Below, in pieces: positions 1 through 6,468 of a stretch of 10,828 nt of DNA (position 1 is the first letter of the stretch; every line of letters begins with the position of its first letter). The stretch is from contig DGUF01000043.1 in the NCBI GenBank assembly GCA_002394525.1, forward strand, positions 1 to 10,828, given 5' to 3'. The notes below the pieces were generated by a model. The model saw only the letters and a list, made by a program, of their open reading frames with translations, was not told the origin of the DNA and ran no database searches. This DNA comes from Lachnospiraceae bacterium UBA4317. Its GTDB lineage: Bacteria > Bacillota_A > Clostridia > Lachnospirales > Lachnospiraceae. The translations under genes and the position numbers were made by a program.

Positions 1-432
1 TTTGACCGTGTGCGCGAGAGCCTGAGGTCCAGACGCAGGGGAGAAGACCTGAGCGAGCTGGTCAACAGGAGTATCACGGATACCCTTTCCAGAAGTATCT
101 TTACCTCCCTGACGACCTTCTTCATGGTCCTGACCCTCTACATCTTTGGTGTGGCAAGTGTCAAGGAATTCGCCCTGCCCATCATGATCGGTATCGTCTG
201 CGGTGCCTATTCCTCCGTCTGCCTGGCAGGCTCCATCTGGTATGTGCTCCGCAAAAAGGCGGATGACGCCGCCCAGGTAACTGTCAATAACAGGAAGCAG
301 AACAAGGGGAATTCCGGTTCCGCTCAGCAGTCAAAGAAAAAAGACGACTATTCCAACCTTTCCAAGAAGGAGCGCAGAGAGAGGCGCCGCAAGGAAGAGG
401 AAGCAAGAAATAAGTCCAAGATCACAGTCTGA
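1..432 (+). CDS. secF: SecF protein-export membrane protein, 3' part (5' end outside the window)
   Basis: This is the C-terminal 143 residues of SecF, the membrane partner of SecD that uses the proton motive force to help SecYEG-translocated proteins leave the membrane. The frame is open from base 1 (FDRVRE...) and ends at TGA 430-432. Residues 1-8 match the conserved cytosolic FDR(I/V)RE motif. Residues 22-50 match the N-S-I-x-x-T-L-S-R-(S/T)-I-x-T-S-L-T-T segment leading into a membrane helix at about 33-51, and a last helix with FALPIMIGIV...YSSVCLAGSIW lies at about 57-83. Residues 84-143 form a polar, Lys/Arg-rich cytosolic tail, longer than in many SecF proteins. Whether this is a separate secF or the end of a fused secDF cannot be told here. 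An intrinsic terminator follows directly. Confidence 0.9.
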   Translation, partial: FDRVRESLRSRRRGEDLSELVNRSITDTLSRSIFTSLTTFFMVLTLYIFGVASVKEFALPIMIGIVCGAYSSVCLAGSIWYVLRKKADDAAQVTVNNRKQNKGNSGSAQQSKKKDDYSNLSKKERRERRRKEEEARNKSKITV

Positions 433-441
433 CCGGCCGGG

Positions 442-466
442 CGGGTGGTCCTGACCGGACCGCCTG
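442..466 (+). other. Stem-loop just after secF, no T-tract
   Basis: An inverted repeat pairs 442-451 with 457-466 around the 5-nt loop TGACC: ten pairs, two of them G-U. No T-run follows, so it is probably not a terminator by itself. It sits 9 nt after the secF stop and 17 nt before the terminator hairpin, so it may protect the 3' end of the secF mRNA. Confidence 0.5.
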
Positions 467-483
467 TCTGAAGCGGCATAATA

Positions 484-516
484 ACAGGGGGGATGTTCCA
501 CATCCTCCCTGTTTTT
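484..516 (+). terminator. Rho-independent terminator of the secF transcript
   Basis: The left arm (484-495, ACAGGGGGGATG) pairs with the right arm (501-512, CATCCTCCCTGT) in a 12-bp stem with one G-U pair and a 5-nt loop, TTCCA. The stem runs directly into five T residues (512-516). This is a textbook intrinsic terminator and closes the secF transcription unit. recJ downstream must be transcribed by readthrough or from a promoter in 517-720. Confidence 0.88.
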
Positions 517-537
517 ACACCCCCGGTGCGAGTCCGG

Positions 538-584
538 AATGTTACATGTTCACGCCCTCTCGAAGGGCATGAACATGTAACATT
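538..584. repeat. Perfect 15-bp inverted repeat (first hairpin of the element)
   Basis: The arms 538-552 (AATGTTACATGTTCA) and 570-584 pair perfectly over 15 bp. After one C-A mismatch the stem continues for five pairs (554-558 with 564-568) to the loop CTCGA. It is far too long to be chance, and no T-run follows. Its right arm shares TGAACA and the GTAAC/GTTAC theme with the right end of the element. Confidence 0.85.
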
Positions 585-624
585 GCGCGCGGTGATTCCA
601 ATACGCTTCGCGTACACCGCGCGC
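585..624. repeat. Second hairpin of the element, GC-rich 10-bp stem
   Basis: GCGCGCGGTG (585-594) pairs perfectly with CACCGCGCGC (615-624). Inside, TACGC (602-606) pairs with GCGTA (610-614) around a TTC loop, leaving the one-sided bulge ATTCCAA (595-601). The stem begins at the base after the first hairpin ends, so the two could stack end to end. Confidence 0.8.
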
Positions 625-626
625 CG

Positions 627-677
627 CTGAACTCGGGTTTTTCGCGAAAATGCCGCGAAAAACTCCTCGAGTTTCAG
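627..677. repeat. Third hairpin of the element
   Basis: The inner stem TTTTTCGCG (638-646) pairs perfectly with CGCGAAAAA (654-662) around the 7-nt loop AAAATGC. The outer stem CTGAACTCG (627-635) pairs with 668-677, with T673 bulged. An asymmetric internal loop separates the two stems. The A/T run lies inside the stem, so this is not a normal intrinsic terminator. Confidence 0.75.
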
Positions 678-720
678 ATGGGGCTGAACAGTTACGTCCG
701 GAACACAGAAAGAGGTACAC

Positions 721-2508
721 ATGGCCAGGTGGATGCTCTACACAAAAAAGGCGGATTTCAAGGCGATCGCGGAGGACTGCGGCATCTCGCAGGTCCTCGC
801 CCGGGTGATCCGCAACCGGGATGTGGTCGGCTCCCTGCAGACCCGGCGCTTTCTGAAGGGGGGACTGGAGGACCTGCACGATCCATGCCTTCTGCCGGAT
901 ATGGAAAAGGCGGCCGGGATCCTGTGTGAAAAGATCTCCGCGGGGGAGGCCGTCCGCGTGATCGGGGACTACGACGTCGACGGGATCTGCGCCTCCTATA
1001 TATTGATGCGGGTCCTGGCCGCCTGCGGGGCGCAGGCGGACGTCGTCCTGCCGGACAGGATCCGGGACGGGTACGGGATGAATCCCCAGATGGCGGATGA
1101 TGCCGCCCAGGATGGGATCGGCCTGATCCTGACCTGTGACAACGGGATCGCCGCCGCGGAAGCCGTGGCCAGGGCCAGAGAGGCCGGGATCTGCGTGGTC
1201 GTCACGGACCACCACGAGGTGCCCTATGAAGAGGGCGCTGACGGGGCCAAGACCTGGATCCTGCCGCCCGCCGACGCCGTCGTGGATCCCAAGGTCCGCG
1301 ATCCCCGGACCGGGCAGATAGAATACCCATTTCCTGAGATCTGCGGGGCCGTCGTCGCCTGGAAGCTGTCGGACCTTTTGCTGCAGAGGCTGGCGCCGGA
1401 TCAAAGGACCGCGGTTCTTCAAGAGCTCCTGCCCTTCTGTGCCCTGGCGACCGTCTGCGACGTCATGCCCCTGGCGGACGAGAACAGGATCCTGGTCCGC
1501 GAGGGCCTGCGCCTGATCTCCGGCACGAAAAATATCGGACTCAGGAGCCTGTTGACCGTCAACGGCCTGGAGGACAGGCCCATCACGACCTACCACGCGG
1601 GCTTCGTGATCGGCCCCTGCCTCAATGCCACCGGGCGGCTGGACAATGCGGAGCGCGCCCTGGCCCTCTTTCTGGAGGATGACCCGGCGGAAGCCCTGCG
1701 CAGCGCCCAGAAGCTCCGGGAACTCAACGACAGCCGCAAGAGCCTGACCGAGCAGGGCGTGCAGAATGCCCTGATCCAGATCAGTGAAAAGCACCTGCTC
1801 GATTACCGGGTCATGGTCATCTTTCTGCCGGACTGCCACGAATCCCTTGCGGGGATCATCGCGGGCAGGATCAGGGAGCGCTGCAGCAGGCCGGTCTTTG
1901 TCCTGACCAGGACGGAAAACGGCCTGGCCAAGGGCTCGGGCAGGTCCATCGAGGCCTATGACATGTTTGCCCATATGACCGGAGTGAAGGAATGCTTTGT
2001 GAAATTCGGAGGGCACAAGATGGCGGCGGGCCTCTCCATGCGGGAGGAGGACATCCCCGTCCTGCAGGATAAACTGGAGGAGACCTGCGGGCTCAGTCAG
2101 GAGGACCTGACGGATGTGATCCATATAGATATGGAGCTTCCGCCCTCCCTGTGGAATTTTGAGATGACAGAGGAGCTCCGCCTGCTGGAGCCCTGCGGGA
2201 CAGCCAACCCCAGGCCCGTGTTCGCGGCCAGGGGGATCCGCCTGCGCGGTGTACGCGTCATGGGAAAGGGCAGGAATGTCCTGGGTTTTGAGGCCGTGGA
2301 CCAGGGCGGCAGGACCCTGTCCCTGACCTGGTTCTGCGAGGCGGACGTCTTTGAGGAAAAGGTGACCGCAGCCCGGGGAGCCGGGGCCTGGCGGGCCCTG
2401 CAGGAGGGCCGGGCAGACCTGACAGTGAGCATGGTCTACCACCCCGAGATCAATGAGTGGAGAGGGCGCAGATCACTGCGGTATGTGATCAGGGACATGC
2501 ATTTCTGA
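721..2508 (+). CDS. recJ: RecJ single-stranded-DNA-specific 5'-3' exonuclease
   Basis: A 595-residue DHH-family phosphoesterase, close to the usual RecJ length. RecJ degrades single-stranded DNA 5' to 3' in recombination and mismatch or base-excision repair in the cytoplasm. Visible metal-binding motifs are DYDVDG (83-88), TCDNG (138-142), TDHHE (162-166) and CDVMPL (246-251). The DHHA1 domain shows GSGRS (405-409) and GGHKMAAG (430-437), and an OB-fold-like C-terminal part follows. The start ATG 721 is preceded by AGAAAGAGG (707-715) with 5-nt spacing. The segment at about 489-499 reads EPCGTANPRPV, where RecJ proteins usually have PFG-x-GNP. The gene lies 18 nt after the hairpin element. 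No convincing promoter is visible upstream, so its transcription start is unknown. Confidence 0.93.
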   Translation: MARWMLYTKKADFKAIAEDCGISQVLARVIRNRDVVGSLQTRRFLKGGLEDLHDPCLLPDMEKAAGILCEKISAGEAVRVIGDYDVDGICASYILMRVLAACGAQADVVLPDRIRDGYGMNPQMADDAAQDGIGLILTCDNGIAAAEAVARAREAGICVVVTDHHEVPYEEGADGAKTWILPPADAVVDPKVRDPRTGQIEYPFPEICGAVVAWKLSDLLLQRLAPDQRTAVLQELLPFCALATVCDVMPLADENRILVREGLRLISGTKNIGLRSLLTVNGLEDRPITTYHAGFVIGPCLNATGRLDNAERALALFLEDDPAEALRSAQKLRELNDSRKSLTEQGVQNALIQISEKHLLDYRVMVIFLPDCHESLAGIIAGRIRERCSRPVFVLTRTENGLAKGSGRSIEAYDMFAHMTGVKECFVKFGGHKMAAGLSMREEDIPVLQDKLEETCGLSQEDLTDVIHIDMELPPSLWNFEMTEELRLLEPCGTANPRPVFAARGIRLRGVRVMGKGRNVLGFEAVDQGGRTLSLTWFCEADVFEEKVTAARGAGAWRALQEGRADLTVSMVYHPEINEWRGRRSLRYVIRDMHF

Positions 2509-2527
2509 AAAGGCCGGAAAGCCTTTT
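2508..2527. other. Short inverted repeat at the recJ stop
   Basis: AAAAGGC (2508-2514) and GCCTTTT (2521-2527) pair over 7 bp around the loop CGGAAA. The first arm starts at the last base of the recJ stop codon. It looks like a weak intrinsic terminator or attenuator between recJ and murE. The T-run is only four bases and lies within the stem, so strong termination is unlikely. Confidence 0.4.
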
Positions 2528-2557
2528 GTCGATGAAACAGAGATATGGAGGTTTGAG

Positions 2558-4117
2558 ATGAAGATAAAAGACCTGGTCCGAAAGCTGGATTTTGATTTAC
2601 TGACACCGGAGGGAGAGGTCATCACCGACGCAGAGACCCGGGAGACCATGCTGGAGCGGGAAATCAGCTCCATCACCAACAATTCCGGAAAGGTCGTGGA
2701 CGGATCTCTTTTCTTCTGTATAGCAGGATCCAGAAAGGACGGACATGAATTTGCCGGAGACGCTGTGGAGAAGGGCGCGGCGGCCCTGGTCGTCCAGCGG
2801 GATCCGCAGATCGCGAAAAGCATCGGCGGACCGGCCGGCAGCGGGGATGAAGCCGCGGACCGGCGGGCCCCCGTCATCATCCGTGTCGAAGATTCCCGCC
2901 TGGCCATGGCCGTGATCTCTGCGGCCTGGTACGGCGACCCCGCCCGGGAGATGAAGGTCATCGGCGTGACCGGGACAAAGGGCAAGACAACGACGACCTA
3001 TATGGTCCGGTCGATCCTGGAGTCGGCGGGGATCAGGACCGGCCTGGTCGGGACCATCGAGGTCCTCTACCAGACACCGGAAAAGGAGGTCAGGATCCCG
3101 GCTGCCAACACGACGCCCGAATCCATCGACCTGCAGAGGATCTTCCGGGAGATGGCGGACAGCGGCGTCGAGGCCGTCGTCATGGAGGTGTCCTCCCAGG
3201 CCCTGATGCTGCACCGCACGTCCGGCTTTGTCTTTGACCTGGGGATCTTCACCAACCTCTCCCCCGACCATATCGGCCCCAATGAGCACAAGGATTTTGA
3301 GGACTATCTGCACTGCAAGAGCCTGCTCTTCTCCCAGTGCAGGACCGGGATTCTCAACGGGGACGACAAGTGGTGCGACAGGATCCTCGAGGGCCACACC
3401 TGCCAGGTCGAGACCTTCGGACTGGGGGAGAAAAATGACCTCAGGGCCGAAAACATCGGCCTGGTCCACACACCCGGAGAGTTGGGTGTGGAATTTGATA
3501 CAAAGGGGACGGTCGAGCTCCACGCCCATGTGCCGGCGCCCGGGCGCTTCAGCGTCTACAATGCCCTGTGCGCCATCGCGGTCTGCCGCCATTTCGGGGT
3601 CTCCGCCGAGGATGTACGCGGAGCTCTCCGCAGGATCCATGTCCGGGGCAGGATCGAGATGGTCAAGGTGAGCGATGACTTTACGCTCATGATCGACTAT
3701 GCCCACAACGCCATGGCTCTCGAAAGCCTCCTGCAGACCCTGCGCGAATATGATTCCGGCAGGCTGGTCTGCGTCTTCGGCTGCGGCGGAGACCGGGCCA
3801 GGTCGAGGCGGTTTGAGATGGGGGAGGTCAGCGGGAGGCTGGCGGACTTCACCATCATCACATCGGACAATCCCCGGTCCGAGGAGCCGGAGGCCATCAT
3901 CGCGGACATCGTGACGGGACTGGCCCCGACCGGCGGCAGCTATGTGACGATCCCCGACCGGAAAGATGCGGTCCGCTACGCGATCCGGAACGGACAGCCG
4001 GGCGATATCATCGTCCTGGCCGGCAAGGGCCACGAGGACTACCAGGAGATCAAGGGTAAGAAATATCCCATGGATGAGAGGGTCATGATCCGGGAGATCC
4101 TGGCGGAAAATGCCTGA
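2558..4117 (+). CDS. murE: MurE, UDP-MurNAc-L-Ala-D-Glu:meso-diaminopimelate ligase
   Basis: A 519-residue cytoplasmic Mur ligase that adds the third stem-peptide residue to the peptidoglycan precursor using ATP. The ATP-binding loop is GVTGTKGKTTTT (136-147). NTTPES (184-189), VMEVSSQAL (208-216) and TNLSPDH (232-238) follow the MurE pattern. Lys254 in YLHCKSLLF is the candidate carbamylated lysine. DYAHNAMAL (380-388) and LAGKGHEDYQ (487-496) lie in the C-terminal domain. DNPRSEEP (437-444) carries the DNPR signature that MurE enzymes use to choose meso-diaminopimelate rather than lysine. ATG 2558 has GGAGG at 2547-2551 with 6-nt spacing. The gene stands 49 nt after recJ and outside any visible division/cell-wall cluster. 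Residues 88-105 form a Gly/Ala-rich insertion in the N-terminal domain. Substrate choice is inferred from the motif. Confidence 0.92.
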   Translation: MKIKDLVRKLDFDLLTPEGEVITDAETRETMLEREISSITNNSGKVVDGSLFFCIAGSRKDGHEFAGDAVEKGAAALVVQRDPQIAKSIGGPAGSGDEAADRRAPVIIRVEDSRLAMAVISAAWYGDPAREMKVIGVTGTKGKTTTTYMVRSILESAGIRTGLVGTIEVLYQTPEKEVRIPAANTTPESIDLQRIFREMADSGVEAVVMEVSSQALMLHRTSGFVFDLGIFTNLSPDHIGPNEHKDFEDYLHCKSLLFSQCRTGILNGDDKWCDRILEGHTCQVETFGLGEKNDLRAENIGLVHTPGELGVEFDTKGTVELHAHVPAPGRFSVYNALCAIAVCRHFGVSAEDVRGALRRIHVRGRIEMVKVSDDFTLMIDYAHNAMALESLLQTLREYDSGRLVCVFGCGGDRARSRRFEMGEVSGRLADFTIITSDNPRSEEPEAIIADIVTGLAPTGGSYVTIPDRKDAVRYAIRNGQPGDIIVLAGKGHEDYQEIKGKKYPMDERVMIREILAENA

Positions 4118-4170
4118 AGGGGCGGCGGTCTGTCCTGACCCTGTCCGTTTGATCCCGGGACGGTGTTTAT

Positions 4171-4177
4171 GGAGGAG
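4171..4177 (+). promoter_or_regulatory. Shine-Dalgarno site that fixes the priA TTG start
   Basis: GGAGGAG lies 7 nt upstream of TTG 4184. The in-frame ATG at 4169 overlaps this site and has no ribosome binding site of its own, so the TTG is the better start. Confidence 0.75.
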
Positions 4178-4183
4178 AATTAC

Positions 4184-6445
4184 TTGAAACAGTTTGCCCA
4201 GGTGATCATCGATATTTCGGCCAGAGGACTGGACCGTCCCTTCACCTACCGGATCCCGTCCGGGATGCGGGAGAATCTGCGGGCGGGCAGTATCGTCATG
4301 GTCCCCTTTGGGGCGGGAAACAGGCTGCGGAAGGGCTATGTGATCGGGTTTTCGGATACGGCGCAGATGTCCGCCGACAGGATCAAGGAGATCGACCAGA
4401 TCGTGGAGCCGGCCAGGGGCTATACCATGGAGGACAACAGCGACTACTATCTGCGTCTTGCGGCCTGGATGAAAAACCGCTACGGCTCGACCATGGCGAC
4501 CGCCATGCGGGTCGTCCTGGCCTCGCGCCGGGCGGGGAAGATCAAGGAGCACAGGCAGATCCGCCTGGTCCTGTCCCCTGAGGAGGGGAGGGCCAGGCTG
4601 GAGGAATACGACCGCAGACACCAGACCGCCAGGGCCAGGCTCCTCAAGGAGCTCCTGGAGGTCCCGGTCCTGCCCTGGACCCTGGTCACGACCAGGCTCC
4701 ATGTCTCGGCAGGGGCCATCCAGGCCATGAAGCGGGCCGGGGTCATCGAGGTCGAGTCTGTCCAGGAGCTGCGCAATCCGGTCAACGTCTCCCCCAGCAC
4801 GCGGACGGGCATGGAACTCAGTCCGGCCCAGAGGCAGATCGTGGATACGGTGATCGGCGACTTTGACAGCGGCCACCCCTCGATCAGCCTGATCCACGGA
4901 GTCACTGGCAGCGGGAAGACGGAGGTCTATATCTCCATCATCAGGGAGATCTGCGCGCGGGGCAGGCAGGCCATCATGCTGATCCCGGAGATCTCCCTCA
5001 CCTTTCAGACCCTCATGCGCTTCTACAGCCATTTCGGGGACCGGGTCAGCGTGGTCAATTCCTCCCTGTCCGAGGCGGAGCGCGCGGACCAGTGGGAGCG
5101 GGCCCGCAGGGGGGAGATCGATGTGATCATAGGGCCCAGGAGCGCTCTTTTTACCCCCTTTGCCAGTCCCGGCGTGATCGTGATCGACGAGGAGCACGAG
5201 CACAGCTATAAAAATGAATCCATGCCCAAGTACCAGACCCGCGATGTGGCGGAGGAGATCGCCCGCATGCACAAGGCCCTCCTGGTCCTGGGCTCGGCCA
5301 CCCCGTCCATGGAATCCTATTACAGGGCCAGGGAGGGGGATATCCGGCTCTTCCGCCTCCAGGACCGCCTGACCGGCGGGACCCTGCCGGCGGTGGAGGT
5401 CGTGGACATGCGCAGGGAGCTGCAGGAGGGCAACAGGACCATCCTGTCCCGGAGCCTGGCCGAAAAGATCGGGGACAGGCTGCGCAAGGGCCAGCAGACC
5501 ATGCTCTTTATCAACCGCCGCGGCTTCGCGGGCTTTGTCTCCTGCCGCAGCTGCGGCTATGTCCCCAAGTGTCCCCACTGCGATGTCTCCCTCTCCCTGC
5601 ACGGAAACGGCCGTCTGATCTGCCACTACTGCGGATATGAGCGGGCCTCCTTCAGGACCTGCCCCGAGTGCGGCTCCAGATACATCCTGGCCATGCGGGC
5701 CGGGACGGAAAAGATCGAGGGCTACCTCCGGGAGGCCTTCCCCGAGGCCAGGATCCTGCGCATGGACGCCGACACGACCCGGAAAAAGGGCAGCTACGAA
5801 AAGATCCTCTCCGCCTTTTCCTCCGAGGAGGCGGACATCCTGCTGGGGACCCAGATGATCGTCAAGGGACATGACTTTCCCGGCGTGACCCTGGTCGGGA
5901 TCCTCATGGCGGACCTGTCCCTGTACGGGGATGATTACCGGGCGGCGGAGCGGACCTTCCAGCTGCTCACCCAGGCGGCCGGCCGGGCCGGCCGGGGCAC
6001 GGAAGCGGGAGATGTCGTGATCCAGACCTATCAGCCCGATCACTACGCCATCCGTCATGCCGCCAATCAGGATTATGAAGGATTCTACCGGGAGGAGATC
6101 GCCTACCGCCGTCTCCTCCGCTATCCGCCTGTGGCCCATATGATGGCAGTCCAGATCCAGTCGGAGGAAGAGGACGCGGCCCTGCGCGCGGCCAATGAGA
6201 TCCGCCTTGTCCTGATGAAGAAAAACAGGGCGGGCCTGCAGATCATCGGCCCGTCCGAAGGGTCCTACCGGAAACTCAGGGGACTCTTCCGCTTTGTGAT
6301 ATACCTGAAATCCGAAAAATATGATACACTGATTTCCTGCAAGGACCTGATCGAAGAAATGGAGGCCGCCGACAGGCGGCCCGGCGGAGGGCTTTTCCGG
6401 CAGACGGAGGTCCAGTTTGACTTCGACCCGGTCAATACATTCTGA
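4184..6445 (+). CDS. priA: PriA primosomal protein N', replication-restart DNA helicase
   Basis: A 753-residue superfamily 2 helicase that binds abandoned replication forks, unwinds DNA 3' to 5' and reloads the replicative helicase. The N-terminal fork-binding domain (about 1-100) opens with KQFAQVIIDISARGLDRPFTYRIP. Walker A is GVTGSGKT (239-246), Walker B is DEEH (335-338), motif III is GSAT (370-373) and motif VI is QAAGRAGRG (597-605). Eight zinc-binding cysteines are all present, in four CxxC pairs (454/457, 463/466, 480/483, 493/496). I chose TTG 4184 because GGAGGAG sits 7 nt upstream and the resulting N-terminus matches the family; an ATG at 4169 would add five residues. The gap from murE is 66 nt and def follows after 23 nt, so co-transcription is likely. 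Confidence 0.94.
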   Translation: MKQFAQVIIDISARGLDRPFTYRIPSGMRENLRAGSIVMVPFGAGNRLRKGYVIGFSDTAQMSADRIKEIDQIVEPARGYTMEDNSDYYLRLAAWMKNRYGSTMATAMRVVLASRRAGKIKEHRQIRLVLSPEEGRARLEEYDRRHQTARARLLKELLEVPVLPWTLVTTRLHVSAGAIQAMKRAGVIEVESVQELRNPVNVSPSTRTGMELSPAQRQIVDTVIGDFDSGHPSISLIHGVTGSGKTEVYISIIREICARGRQAIMLIPEISLTFQTLMRFYSHFGDRVSVVNSSLSEAERADQWERARRGEIDVIIGPRSALFTPFASPGVIVIDEEHEHSYKNESMPKYQTRDVAEEIARMHKALLVLGSATPSMESYYRAREGDIRLFRLQDRLTGGTLPAVEVVDMRRELQEGNRTILSRSLAEKIGDRLRKGQQTMLFINRRGFAGFVSCRSCGYVPKCPHCDVSLSLHGNGRLICHYCGYERASFRTCPECGSRYILAMRAGTEKIEGYLREAFPEARILRMDADTTRKKGSYEKILSAFSSEEADILLGTQMIVKGHDFPGVTLVGILMADLSLYGDDYRAAERTFQLLTQAAGRAGRGTEAGDVVIQTYQPDHYAIRHAANQDYEGFYREEIAYRRLLRYPPVAHMMAVQIQSEEEDAALRAANEIRLVLMKKNRAGLQIIGPSEGSYRKLRGLFRFVIYLKSEKYDTLISCKDLIEEMEAADRRPGGGLFRQTEVQFDFDPVNTF

Positions 6446-6458
6446 ACAAATATAAGAT

Positions 6459-6463
6459 GGAGG
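6459..6463 (+). promoter_or_regulatory. Shine-Dalgarno site that fixes the def start
   Basis: GGAGG lies 5 nt before ATG 6469. An in-frame ATG at 6457 would place the site inside the gene and lacks its own binding site, so 6469 is preferred. Confidence 0.75.
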
Positions 6464-6468
6464 TTTAC

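Larger units (their letters stand above)
532..703. repeat. Hairpin-rich MITE-like element between secF and recJ
   Basis: Bases 540-695 (156 nt) are bounded by identical 8-mers GTCCGGAA at 532-539 and 696-703, as a target-site duplication would be. Just inside, the left end reads GTTACATGTTCA (541-552). The right end, read on the minus strand (695 to 685), is GTAACTGTTCA, so the termini are imperfect inverted repeats with one substitution and one indel. The interior is almost entirely three consecutive stem-loops. No ORF of note lies inside. I infer a small non-autonomous mobile element or a dispersed intergenic repeat. The alternative is a structured RNA, because TCCGGA is self-complementary and could close all three hairpins into one multi-branched fold. 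A partial relative appears at 6987-7046. I did not match it to any named family. Confidence 0.55.

Noticed and set aside
442..466. T-box-like sequence (GGGTGG ... ACCGCC) after secF
   Set aside because: It only superficially resembles the T-box antiterminator motif. It pairs with itself as a simple hairpin, lies before a terminator, and no specifier stem or tRNA-linked gene follows.
532..703. CRISPR array or tRNA/rRNA gene in the secF-recJ spacer
   Set aside because: There are no regularly spaced identical repeats, no cloverleaf and no rRNA-like conserved segment; the repeats are inverted hairpin arms.
550..2442. A 630-codon open frame on the minus strand opposite recJ
   Set aside because: The composition is that of an antisense shadow, no protein family is recognisable, and recJ on the plus strand has every expected motif.
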